This document shows positions 11,013 to 22,285 of a stretch of DNA of 64,000 bases, piece after piece; the first letter of the stretch is position 1, and each line of letters opens with the position of its first letter. Source of the stretch: Evernia prunastri (lineage: Eukaryota > Ascomycota > Lecanoromycetes > Lecanorales > Parmeliaceae); contig NKYR01000025.1 in NCBI GenBank assembly GCA_003184365.1, forward strand, positions 186,001 through 250,000. Direction: 5' to 3'. Both the position numbers and the translations under genes were made by a program. Below the pieces are notes generated by a model. That model was given only the letters and a program-made list of their open reading frames with translations. It searched no databases and had not been told where the DNA came from.

Positions 11013-12527
11013 AGATTGCTTTCGACTTAACGAATGATTCCTTGATGGATGGTGCAGACTAGCGATTAGAACGACAGGGGAGAAACCCGCCCAGTGCTGG
11101 CGGCGGGCAGGGACCCATGGAGTCCCGGGCCTTCCTAATAATCCTCAGCCAGCCGCAGACAGAACGAGAGCAAGCGACAATGCCAGGGGGAACCCTGTGC
11201 GTCGTGCAGCTCCTACCCGACGTCGCGGTGTAGATACAGATCTTAGAGGGTGCCGCTAAAACTCTCGGGTATGGATCATTAGTAGGAGGGAAGAAGTTCA
11301 GTGTGGAGCGGATTGGGCGCGTCGGCTGGGAGAGGCACAGAGGCTTTACTATTGGGTAGGATGGGCGGCAGTATTACGTACCTACGAGTACCTGGGCAGG
11401 GGGGCGATTATTTAGCATTAAGGCTCTTACTCTAGGTACGGGTGAGATCTAATCTAGATCAACGAACTAAAGACGTTATATCGCCTGTAGGTAGGATCAA
11501 ATTTCAAAATTGCAACGACTTTCGCATCGATATTCTGTAGATGGATAACTACTCGTTACTACCCGTACTGACCCGGTACCATTACTTATTATCCAATGGG
11601 CCGGTCCTAGACGCCAGTTTATGGATGAGCCAAGGCAGGTAGGTCGCTAAGACCGAGTCACGGCACCGACGGATCCCGGCTCCCCGGCGGGCCTCTTTTT
11701 TCGCTGCAAGGAACTCCGACAGCAGGACGCTCGTTTGTCATTGGAGCTTTTAGGTACCTGGCTCACTGATACTTTGTCTACCTATCAAGGCCTGAGGCGA
11801 GTAGTGTGATGCTAATTTGCCAATGACCGATGGTCAATGGGCAATGGGCAATGGGCAATGGGCCCTAGGTAGGTACTTTCCAGTCTGGCATTTGCGTCAG
11901 AGGTGTAAAGTACTTCTTGCCGCCGTGCGCTGCGCTTCGAGTCGTTGATTTTTATTAGATGTAATCTCTGCTAAATGCTAACATTAGACGGTCAAACTAA
12001 TAAGCGTACTCTACAGATCTGTTTCTGTTTTCTACCTGCTGGGAGTTGAGAAGAGAGATTGCTCTGGGACCTAGGTAGGGGGTGCATGCAATTATGTCAC
12101 GCGACATGAGTAGGTACTCTACGGTGAATTGTTTAGGCATGCATCAGGTACGTGGCAAACAATATTTTGTTTCGAGGGTGCGAATACCTGCATAATCGTA
12201 ATCGTTTAATTTTAATACGTTGATATCTAGGGAAAATGAAAATGATGGATGATAAATGATAAGACCCACATATATTTCAATCATAATCAATCTTGCTTAA
12301 CACTCACTTCCCTTCGCTATACTATCTGTCGTCTGTCCTTCACAGTCACACTCCACCATTAAATGACACAGACTCTGCTCTGCTGTTCCTTTGCAACCCG
12401 ACGCGACTTTCCCAATCTCAATCTCAAGAAGCTGGAGCAACAAGAGCACCACCTTCTTATTCCGGTTATGATTTTCTAAAGACTCAACCACCCTTTCCGC
12501 TGCTACGTACACAATCGCCCAGTCGTC
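11013..12527. other. Intergenic region, 1.5 kb, rich in TAGGTA/TACCTA motifs
   Basis: Between FEX and the GH16 gene. It contains a (CAATGGG)4 array at 11835-11862 and many copies of TAGGTA, TACCTA or CCTAGGTA. About 230 bases before the GH16 start are pyrimidine-rich and are probably its 5' UTR. No gene is visible. Confidence 0.6.
11835..11862 (+). repeat. Minisatellite (CAATGGG)4
   Basis: Four perfect tandem copies of the 7-mer CAATGGG, flanked by degenerate copies (caatgacc, gatggt). Confidence 0.9.
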
Positions 12528-13708
12528 ATGTTTACCCGTCCCTCATCGCTGCTCGCCTTGTACATTACCTCCTCCGCTATCCAATCCGTTCGGGCGGATT
12601 GCGAATGCGGCTACACCGTCGGTCCCGCTCTCTACACCGACTTAATCGAGACGGACTTTCTCCACCTGGCCAACGTCACCAGTGACACGGATTGGCAACC
12701 GCAGAACTACACCGTCGCGCCCGAACTGGCCCGAGGCCCGTACGGCAAGAACGCCTCCGTCGGCAACGTCGTCGCGAACCCGCTCGGCAGCCAGTACGAT
12801 TGGGCGGGGAACGGAGTCAAGGGCGGGGATGCCGGTCTGCAGCTTTTCGTCAGAGGGGGCGTGCCCCAGGACGGACTGATACCCATGGCCGAGGTTGCTA
12901 CGGAGAGGGTGGATATGCTCTATGGGAGCTTTCGTGCTGGCATGAAGGTGACGGGAACATCGGGCACTTGCGGCGCTTTTTTCTGGGTACGACCTACCTT
13001 TTCCTCCTGCTCCCTTTCGGTGGCGTTTGCTCACATTCTCTCTCATCGTAGTATCTGAATGACACGCAAGAGATCGACATGGAATTTCTCTCCGTCGAAT
13101 TCAACGCCACCTCCCAGCCCGTCAACCTCGTCCTCCAGTCCCCGGAATCCGCCCAAGCAGGCTTCAACGCCGCGAACACCGACACCTTCCAGGTCCACCA
13201 GCTGAACTTCACCCCCTCCGAAGGCTTCCACGAGTACCGTTTCGACTGGTCCCCCGACGCCGTCAAGTTCTACACCGACGGCGTCCTGCTCGACACCATG
13301 ACCAGCGCCGTCCCCACCGCGCCGGGCCACATCACGCTCTCTCACTGGAGCAACGGCGATCCGACCTGGAGCGCCGGCCCGCCGACCGAGGACGCGATCC
13401 TCACGGTCGAATACCTGAAGGGCTACTTCAACAGCTCGGACCCGGCGCGGCAGCAGGACTGGTCGAAGCGCTGCACCGACCCCGCGGCGGCGAATGCAAC
13501 CTGCGCCGTCCCCGAGGTGACCCAGGCGCCGAACGGGAACGCGAGCGCGCACACATTTTTCTTCAGCATGGAGACGAACCAGACGGGTAACCAGACGGTG
13601 TTTGGACCGAAGAAGAAGAGTGAAGGGATAGCGGGGGGGATCTCTGGGACGGGGACGGCGGCGTGGATGCTGATGCTATCATGCGTGGCGTTGAATCTAT
13701 TGCAATAA
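12528..13708 (+). CDS. GPI-type GH16 glycoside hydrolase/transglycosylase
   Basis: Exons 12528-12986 and 13052-13708 encode 371 aa. GH16 enzymes cleave or re-ligate beta-1,3 or mixed glucans, or attach chitin to glucan in the wall. The catalytic signature is at the start of exon 2: QEIDMEFLS (ExDxE, nucleophile and acid/base Glu). Signal peptide residues 1-23 end at VRA. A conserved neighbourhood follows: HEYRFDWSPDAVKFYTDG, then HITLSHWSNGDPTWSAGPP. The tail is Asn/Thr-rich with several NxT sites and ends in a hydrophobic segment (AAWMLMLSCVALNLL), the usual signal for GPI attachment. The product should therefore sit at the plasma membrane or in the wall. The intron is 65 nt, phase 0. The coding sequence is GC-rich. 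By sequence alone I cannot tell Crh-type transglycosylase from endo-glucanase. Confidence 0.92.
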
Positions 13709-13946
13709 GACCGCGAGTGGATCTCAAAGTACCGTTGGGCATTGTACGTTGGGCGTGTGGCGTGTTGCGTTGCCCGCTGGTTCTGGGCGGCTTGTTCTGT
13801 ATGATGGAGATACCCAGATGTGTTCTGTAGCGATCGATTCTCTAATACGAGTAGAGTAGACTAAATTCATTTCACGCAAAAACTCACCATGCAAACACAC
13901 TACCGTTTAAATTTTACATGATATTCTGGACATTGCCGTTGAGAAA

Positions 13947-13974
13947 ATAAGTAAGTAAGTAAGTAAGTAAGTAA
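13947..13974 (+). repeat. Microsatellite (GTAA)n
   Basis: About seven perfect GTAA units, about 240 bp downstream of the GH16 stop codon. Confidence 0.9.
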
Positions 13975-14678
13975 AGAAAGCTTGATACTATTTTATCTAT
14001 TTTCTATTTTCGTTCGCCCTCGCCCGCTCTTGGCTTCGATGACATTGTTTTCCCGGGCCCGTTGCAGATCATCCTTTCACTGCACCCCTGACAACCTACA
14101 CCTACACTTTCAACCTTCAACCAACCAACCAACCCACCACCCTCTCCCTCTCAATCATCAATCCATCGGTAGACGGTCGTTACAGCTCATCATCTTGTCT
14201 CCTGAGCGTAGTACGCCCAGCTCGCCTTCCGTTCCGCTCATAAGGCTTGACGTCCAGCGCATCAGACCCGACCCTGTGAACGACGACTGCTTCTACATTG
14301 CTGAGCTTCTTTGCTCAAGCCCAAGTGTTGTGCTCCAGAAAAGTCACAGCTCCACTATTTACTGAGAACTCGACCGTCGAGGACACCTGCACCGGTCTAT
14401 CTATCTATCGATAGTCCTTTCTCCCGAGCAATAATTTGTCGAGGCCGTCGCGAGCGTCTCTGGGAAGATCACTGTGTCGAACATACGGATTCACGGCCAC
14501 TGCATCTTGGGCAGGAGGAACGGGTAGTATAGGAAGATTGTTCGAGCTCGAGCTCAAGCATTATTCTGCGTCAGGCCTCTTAGGACTCTTCTGCACAACG
14601 AACGGAAAAAGGACGTGCGATCTATCAAAGTCCTCCCCCTCCTCTCTCTCACCAAACGCCCACCGGCCACACCACAAA

Positions 14679-15236
14679 ATGCGCATCACCACCATCCCCA
14701 TCTTCCTCCTCCTCCCCATCCTCGCGTCCCTCCCCGCCCTCGCCTCGAACCACATCCCAAACTTCGCCCCAATACCCCGCTCCCTAGACGCCATCCTCGT
14801 CGAAGCCCGCGAACCCGCCCCCTCACCCACCCCCACACCCGCACCGCACATCAAACACCTCGACCTCCGCCAAATCGCGGCGGGCGTCGGCGGAGCCGGC
14901 AACGCCGCCGCTCCAGCCCAGCCGGCGGCCGTCGCCCCGGCACCAGCAGCGGCTCCGGCAGCAGCGGCCCCGGCGGCACCGGCGGAGGTGGACCCGACGG
15001 ATTCGCCCACCGTGGCGGCGGGGGGCGCGGCGAGCGCGACGGCGGTGAAGAGCGGGGCCGTGGGCATGGGGACGCTGACGGGGAAGGTGGGCGTGGTGAA
15101 CACCAAGGACGCGAAGAAGAATGGGGCCGGCGGGGTCGGGGTCGGGGTGGAGGTTTTGGGGATCCTGGCGTGCTGGGTCGTTGCGGGTGCTGTTGGGGAT
15201 GGGGGGTGGTTGTTGGGGTTTGGGGTTGGTTGGTGA
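14679..15236 (+). CDS. Small Ala/Pro-rich secreted or GPI-type protein
   Basis: A 185-aa intronless frame with ATG at 14679. Residues 1-22 (MRITTIPIFLLLPILASLPA) form a clear signal peptide. A Pro-rich segment with SPTPTPAP follows, then a dense Ala/Pro/Val tract (about residues 75-105), then GVGVGVEVLGILACWVVAGAVG as a C-terminal hydrophobic tail suited to GPI attachment. No catalytic domain is visible. Low-complexity Ala/Pro secreted proteins of this sort are common on fungal walls, and the family is not recognisable. Very high GC makes other frames open as well, but only this one has a signal peptide and an in-frame tail. It follows the GH16 gene in the same direction, and both products are probably wall-associated. 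Confidence 0.6.
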   Translation: MRITTIPIFLLLPILASLPALASNHIPNFAPIPRSLDAILVEAREPAPSPTPTPAPHIKHLDLRQIAAGVGGAGNAAAPAQPAAVAPAPAAAPAAAAPAAPAEVDPTDSPTVAAGGAASATAVKSGAVGMGTLTGKVGVVNTKDAKKNGAGGVGVGVEVLGILACWVVAGAVGDGGWLLGFGVGW

Positions 15237-15402
15237 GTGGTTTGGTGATTGGTGTGGTGTTTGTTGTTGTGGTATGGTGTGGTGTGATATGGCATGGTTG
15301 AATTGAACAACCAGCGACTTCAGCATTCGTGGCGTTTCGGGGGAGAAAGAATCACAATACTAATAACTTAGACGATGGGCCAAGGGACGAGGGAACATCC
15401 AA

Positions 15403-15431
15403 TCCATCCATCCATCCATCCATCCATCCAT
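15403..15431 (+). repeat. Microsatellite (CATC)n
   Basis: About seven CATC units, followed by a short (CATA)n stretch. Confidence 0.9.
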
Positions 15432-15603
15432 ACTTGCATACATACAATACATCAGATTACAAGCATAGCATCAAACGCATCATTTGCCTAGCGCAGATTT
15501 CTGCATGCTTGCTTCGATGACGGGTGCCGAACTTGGCTCGTCAATGGACTGAATCATATTATCATCCTCATCATGATCATAGCGAACGTTGCCTCTTGCT
15601 CCC

Positions 15604-15705
15604 CTTCTTTCCTTCTTTCCTTCTTTCCTTCTTGCTTGCTTTCCTTCTGTCCTTCCTTCTTTCCTTCCTCCTTTCCCTCTTTCCTTCCTTCCTTCCTTCC
15701 TTCCC
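15604..15705 (+). repeat. Imperfect (CCTT)n polypyrimidine tract
   Basis: About 100 bases that are almost all C and T, built from CTTT, CCTT and CTTG units. Confidence 0.9.
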
Positions 15706-16759
15706 CCGAGCCCAGCTCCATTTCCAATCAAAGAAAACCCCCCTCCCTTCCAAAAAAACCCCCCTCCAAAACCCCCCCTCCAAAGCTCCCCTCCAAAGCT
15801 CCCCTCCACCACCACCACGAGGAACAGCAAAATTATCCCACATGCCGAATCTTGCCATACCCGGCGCCATGACCTACCCACCGGGAGCTTTGACATACCC
15901 ACCCGGAGCCTTGACGTACCCCGGACCTTTGATATCCGATGGGGAGTAATTCGAAGCCTTGAAGTGGCCTACCGACCTTACTCGCTCGAGCTAGGACCAC
16001 TTAACCTTGCGGGCTCATTTACATTGCTCCTAAGGTACTCTTGGTGTTGGTATTAGTGCTGCCACGGCGACTGCTACTGCGACTGCGACTGCGACAGTGA
16101 CTGCCACGCCCACTGTGCTCCTCCAGATCTCTCTCTTCCTATGGGGTTTTCTCTTATATATCTCTTCCATGCATATATATATATCCTTCACAAATCTCCT
16201 TTCCTTCACATATCTCCTTTCCTTCACAAACCTCCTTTTCACAGATCAGATACCATCTCTGCTCCCCAGACCTCGCCTTCTAGGTACTCTATAAAAGCCG
16301 CCCCTGCTCAGAAAATAATCTCTACCTTACCTTACTGAAAAAAAGGATCTATACTACTCTCCTACCTACCTACCTACCTACTCGGTGTAGTAGTAGGAGA
16401 CCTACCTATCCTATCCTATTCTATCCTATCCTCCCTTTTTGGAAATCCCCCCTCCTACCCTATACAACCCACACCCACGCTCTCCTGCAACTTTTCGCTC
16501 TCTCTTTCTCTCTCTCTCTCCTGCAAACCCTCTCCTGTAATCCTCTCCTCCTATAATCCTCTCCCATATTACCTCTGATACAACAACCCTCTCCTATAAT
16601 CCCCCCTCCTATAACCCCCCCCCCTAATAACTACCCTCCTACAACTACCGTCCTACAACACTCTCCCTCTCCCTCTCCCTGCTTCCCTGCTTCCCCGCGT
16701 CCCCGCTTTCCGTTCAGAACGTGGGTAGAGCGTGTAGGGTGGTGATACACCGTTTATGT

Positions 16760-16792
16760 AGGAGTGGAAGGGGAGGGGAAGGGGGGAGGAAG

Positions 16793-16854
<62 letters not shown>

Positions 16855-16890
16855 GAGGAATGGAGAGGGAGAGGGAGAGAGAGAGAAGAG
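16760..16890 (+). repeat. Polypurine tract with (AG)25 core
   Basis: The core at 16801-16850 is a perfect (AG)25. Purine-rich flanks reach from about 16760 to 16890. Confidence 0.95.
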
Positions 16891-16910
16891 CTCTTGGCCG
16901 TAATCAGACA

Positions 16911-17131
16911 CGCCTTCTTCTCTCCATCCCATCCTATTTCATTCCATCCTTCCTTCCTCCTTCCATTCATCCATTTTTCCATCCTTCCATCCTTTCTTCC
17001 TTTCATCCTTCTCTCCTTCCTCCTCCCTTCCTCCTCCCTTCCTCCCTTCCTCCCTTCCTCCCTTCCTCCCTCCCTCCCTTCATTCCTCCCTCCCTCCCTC
17101 CCTTCCTCCCTTCCTTCCTCAGCTGCCCCAC
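16911..17131 (+). repeat. Polypyrimidine tract of CCTT/CCTC/CATC units
   Basis: About 220 bases, overwhelmingly C and T, starting about 20 bases after the purine tract and so opposite to it in strand composition. Confidence 0.9.
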
Positions 17132-18092
17132 TTCCCCTCCAACATTTCACACAGGAAGCCGAAGGGATAGAGGACGGACGGACAGACAGACGGACAGACA
17201 TTGGAATTTGAAAAACGAAAACGAAAAATAAGACGGCTCGTCGCGAGGAAGAACAGAATTGCATAGAATCGGATTAGATAGAATGGGTTGGATTGGAAAA
17301 TAAGCAATGGCTAGTTGGGACGGGGTCTGGATGAATGAACGAGTGGGAGTACGGATAGAGAGTGACGGGAATTGCTGCGTGCAGGAGTCATCGATGCTGA
17401 GGGAAACAGAGGAGGGGTGGTCGTAGATGCCAAATGCCCTTTCTTGCATGCTTTGATTTGAATGCGTGCTGTATCTTGTTGCTTGCCTGCCTGCCTGCCT
17501 GCTACTTAGTACCCCGTACACCTCTCTCTAGCTCTCTCTCTCTCTCTCTCTCGATATCGTACACATATCAACAAAGCACCGCCGCCGTCCCCCATTCTAT
17601 CTCCCCCCTCCGTCAATCCCAGCTCCTCTCTGTCCACATAGACAAGACAAGACAGACAGACAGAAGCGCATACCCGCTCTATGTGCTTTGGGGAAACAAT
17701 CTGCCGTGCATGCTGCAGACCAGACATGGCATGGTAAAGCCTTTTATGCAAAAAAAAAGAAGATCATCGCTCGCTAAGACAATAACCGCCGACAAAAACA
17801 GAATATGAACCGCCGATGAGGAAATGGTATCTCTGTGTTTCTAAACAAGTAAATAGGTACTAAGGTAGTCTTGGTGGAGAGGCGCAGGACCGGCCCGCGT
17901 TTGTATATCGTTTGCGGGTTATAGTGCGTTCTTTGAAGGTGGGGCAGATGGACCAAAAGTCGATATGTTCGGGGATTGACAATGCTCTACGGTAAGGATT
18001 GTAGTCCATTGTCGTGTAACCCTCGCCTTTCTGTTGGGAACGCTCATTAAAGTAGAGCTCGGCGGGACGTGCCTGAGTGAAATTGTGGTCGA

Positions 18093-20831
18093 TCATGGCT
18101 GGATGGTTTGGAACGTAGTGTCCATGTCGAGGTCCACACCTTGGGAAGATATTGTTGGTGAGCGACTTGTTCCGGAAGCAACTGCATCTTCGTAGCCAAC
18201 AAGCGCTTGCGAATGGAATTTGAAAGATTCACCCATAAGCTTGGTGATTCTACAATTGCAGTCAGCATCAACTCTCTTCAAAAGTTGTGGGAGTGTGTCA
18301 TACCCCCAGACGACCACCTCGTCAAGCATGCTGCCCCATAGTCGAGCGACAGTCGAACTCAACTTTGAGCTGTAACCATTGACGGACTCATCGTCGAATA
18401 GGTTTCGAACCTTGTTGTACATTGCCAGTTCTTCCGTGGTCGCTTCTACTTCGTCGTGCTCTAACCGGTAAAGCCAGAGACTGAGGATGACCATTAAGTC
18501 CAGACCGCACAGAGGATGTTCCACACTCCAGTTCGTAGCGCAAGTTTCTCCAACCCATTTGATGCCTTGTAATGCGACAATCTCTATGCAATTGTAGCAT
18601 TCTTCAATGACCTTGATCATCTCTTGCGATCTCTTGACTTTGTCTCTAGCATTGGTCATGGCGGCGGCAACCTCGTACGAATCATGATATCGGAGGGCTT
18701 CTTGGACCGACTTCAGATCGACCTCTAGACGTGCCCAGGTATTTCGGTATACAGCCATAGCGTTGAAGATGAGCGGGTGACCTTGGTGAGGCGCGCTCAG
18801 CTGGACGACTATTGTTTCCGGCTCACACTTCTCCAATGATTTTTCCCATGTTTCAAGAGCGAGACGGAGCTTGTATTCGGTGACCACATCCTGCAAGGCT
18901 TCGAAGTTGCGCTTGTGTTCCCACACCGCCAGGAAGAGAGCATTAATCATGACTCTCGTCGCGAAGGCGCTGTATCGTGTTGCATCTCCCTGGTACAGAC
19001 TGTCGATTGCTTCGCGAACAGTGATGATGGTCGAGGCTGTTAAACTGTCTCGCCATGAATCTTCATCCACGACTTCAAGGTTCCACAACGACTCGGATGA
19101 CGGCAGCTCCAGGGTCTCGAATTCTTTGAAACTGATAGCGGGGGTATGATCGTAGGTCAGAGTGAGGAGGCCGAAGAAGATGTACACTGCGTAGTATGTC
19201 CGCCTGCATCCTTCGTCTTCGACCCATTCTGCGTGGGTGGGCTGTACGCCTTCTCTTGCTTCTGACCGAAGCTTCAACTCGTACCGGTTACCGGCGACCA
19301 TCTGCAATCATCCGTCAGCAATAGCTTTCTTAGGCGCTAGTAGTAGACATACGTTGGCCACGAGGCTCTTGATGGAGCCCGCCCATTCCAACCCCTTCGG
19401 ATCTCCACTCCAACTAGCAAATATCATGTTCAACAGGGTACTCTGCATCGTCCACAAGGGACACTTGCGCGAGCTGAAGCTTTCTTTGTTCTGAAGAAAT
19501 TGATTGACGAGGACCTTCGAACCTACATGAAACGCAAATGCTTTGTCCTGGTTGAATGAGTAGAGAGCACCAATGGAGAGTACCGAAAGGAGCAGTGCTG
19601 GGGAAACTTGACTAGGGTCGAAGGACTCAAGGTGCAAGAAGGGGAGATGGTGATGGAAGAGTTTGAAGTATGACTCGAGACAGGCGTTGATCTCCACTCG
19701 AGATTGAAGTTCGAAATTGGGTTGGGTCGTTCGCTCGGTATCGCATCGCTTCATATTTTCTTGCATCACGTTGTAGTCGTCGTCGGATTGAAGTTGAGGC
19801 ACTTTAGGTGTGGTGATGGGTTGACTCGGACCAGGCGAACGTCTATAGTCTACAGGTGAGACTGGTCCGGTGAGGAAAGGGAAGGGTGAGAGCCCGTTGG
19901 GGGTCGCGGGGCCGGACATGGGCATGGAGCCGGTGAGGGACTGAAGGCCCGGGGCGAGGCCGTCGCCTCCGGATGGGTATCTCTCCATCATCGGCGGGAG
20001 TTGATTCGGATGTGGTTGGACGGTACTGGCACTGTTGAAAGAAAGCTGCGACAATTGAGAATCTTGCGAGCCAGAAAGGCTGGAGGAAGAGACTGAAGAA
20101 GCTTTGGGTTCAATTACCGAGTTTGACATGAAATGATCCCACGGCATCTGGCTGAGGGGCATGGAGCCGGGGATGCCGGGCATGAAGGGGACGGAGGTAT
20201 CAAACATGGTGGTATGGTCGGGGGAGTAGGGCGTCGAGGTCTCGTCGAGTTGATCGTCTGGGTTGTTTGCCAGGGCGGCCGTAGCTTTGTGATGAAAGTT
20301 GGTAATCATCATCGCAGCAACATTATCGTCAATCATACCATCACTGCTTGCTTCTATTTGTTCCATCGTCGCCGTATCCAAGTCGATGGATGGCTTTGCG
20401 GGGGTGGCCTTGGGTGTGGGCTTTGCGCCCGGCCGTCTCTTGACTTCGCTGACCAGCGGTACTCCTCCATCTTTGGCGTGTACCGTTCGGTCGTGTCGGA
20501 GGAGGAGGTCCCGTCGGACAAAGGTGCTGCGGCACTTTGCGCATTTGAAAGGTCGTTCTTTGGTGTCTGCGCATGAGGATGGCATTAGCACCAGTCGGCC
20601 AAAGGTGGGCTTCCCTTTTCACGACCCCACCATGTGGGAGCGACCCCTCCATCGACTAAAACCCCAGGTACGGAGAAACTTACGCGATCTTTCATGTCTG
20701 CTTCTATGTTCGCTTCGACTGAACGCCCGAGCACAGAATTGACATTTGTACTTTTTATCAGGAACGTGTTGGGGCTTCGCAGTTTTGGCCACCGGTGCGA
20801 CGGACGCAGTGGCAGTGGCAGCAGCCGGCAT
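18093..20831 (-). CDS. C2H2 zinc-finger transcription factor with fungal_trans domain
   Basis: Exons 20831-20684, 20566-19353 and 19301-18093 give 856 aa. Two tandem C2H2 fingers lie at the N-terminus (about residues 29-80): YKCQFCARAFSRSEHRSRHE, then FKCAKCRSTF with RRDLLLRHDRTVH, joined by the classic TKERP linker. The first intron splits that linker. A Ser/Pro/Gln-rich middle follows. From about residue 310 to the end is the helical fungal-specific regulatory domain (PF04082), seen in LESYFKLFHHHLPFLHLESF and the EDEGCRRTYYAVYIFFGLL segment. This architecture is typical of fungal regulators of carbon use or development. Introns are 117 and 51 nt. Target genes are unknown and no neighbour suggests them. 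The nucleus is the expected location. Confidence 0.9.
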
Positions 20832-22253
20832 TGCAACGCTTCGTTGTAGGGTCGTCGACCAGAATTCCCCCGTGTGAAACGAATGGGACTATCTGATACT
20901 GGAGCAAGTATGATGATGGATTGGACGTATGCCAAATGGAATTCCTTCGATCATGCCTTTTGGTGTAACAGTATTCGGAGTCGGAGGAGGAGGAGGAGGA
21001 AGGCCGCTGGGGGGATAGGTAGGGCAAGTGTTGTCTTGGCTGCTAGTCTAGTCTTGTGGAGTTCTAGTTGGCTTGTTCTTGAGCGTGTTGTAATGACTTG
21101 GCGTGCTTCGACGGTTGGCTTGAGGGAGGAATTTCTTGATGCTATTCAAATTGCTATTTTTCTTGCGGAGAGGAAGATGTTAGAAGAAGAATGTCAACCA
21201 TGGGTCAAAATATTTTGGAATACAATAATAATATTTGGAGGGGTACGCCCCCTTTTTCGAGGGGCCACTTTGCGCGGGCAAGAGGCCGAACCCTTTCTCC
21301 ATTATTTCGGGGATACACTACCGTCATGATACCATTAGCCACCCTAGTAAAATCCTGCCTCCTGCATGTCACCTTGATTCCTACTTTATCATCATTCCAT
21401 GCCATCTTTGTCTCTTCAGACTTTCAATAAACGTGCCTATATACCATTCTTCTACAAGTACAAAGAAAGCCTTGATCCAGTCGAAAGATTGTGAGGTTGA
21501 GGCTCAAGCAGCGGACAGGGGAGAAAAGAATTACTCGAGCTTAGCTTGTGTGCAGTCTGCTAATCATCGGCCGCCACATATGTTGATGTTCAAGACTACC
21601 TTAGATGAGAAAGACGGTTTCAAGGACTGGCGAGCCAGCGCAGAAGTAGCAACGCCATTCAAGGTGTTGACTTCATAATAATCTCGCAACCGTCTCTTCG
21701 AAAATTTCAACAATTAAATAATTTTGGCTTATGGCGGTGAGAGAGACGGTGAGAGTCGCGAAATCGATCCTTTTTTGGCGTCCGTGCCTGTATGGGAATA
21801 GCGGTCCCCATGTGCTTGGTGGTGTTACGGGTGTTTGCATGGGGATCGAGTCTCGTCTTGTCTCGAGTCTCGTTTAGAGAGTCAAAACGAAGCAATCGTA
21901 TTCTTCTACGCACACTCAATGTACTTCAAGGGAATGATGTTTGACGCTTTACCTAGATGATGATGACGATTGGTGATGACATGTTTGCCATGGACAGTAC
22001 TAGTATACGGTGGCGCGCAAGACGGGTAGGGACTTATATGTGGCCAGCCCTGGCCAAGTAAAAGGTGCTTTTGGAGGCTTCTTTGAAAGTACAGGTTGAA
22101 ATGAAGACAAATCAGATGGGAGTTATCCTAAAGAAGCAGAGGGAGAGCATCTTAGAGGCATGGTATTGAAAAAGTTCCCAAGTGCCAAGTGATGAGTGCT
22201 TGTAGAAATAATAAGAAACTGAAAGATCAAGTGGAAGTCATCCATCATCAGTC

Positions 22254-22285
<32 letters not shown>

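Larger units (their letters stand above)
15237..18092. other. Gene-free 2.9-kb tract dominated by polypurine/polypyrimidine sequence
   Basis: Contains (CATC)n, (CCTT)n, C-rich runs, an (AG)25 tract and long CCTT/CCTC pyrimidine runs, separated by ordinary sequence. Open frames across it translate only into Ser/Leu/Phe/Pro or Arg/Glu/Gly runs, so I treat them as compositional artefacts. The last few hundred bases hold the 3' flank of the zinc-finger gene. Confidence 0.75.

Noticed and set aside
15524..17264. Overlapping long open frames on both strands
   Set aside because: They translate into Ser/Leu/Phe/Pro or Arg/Glu/Gly runs created by CCTT and AG repeats; no start context, signal or domain.
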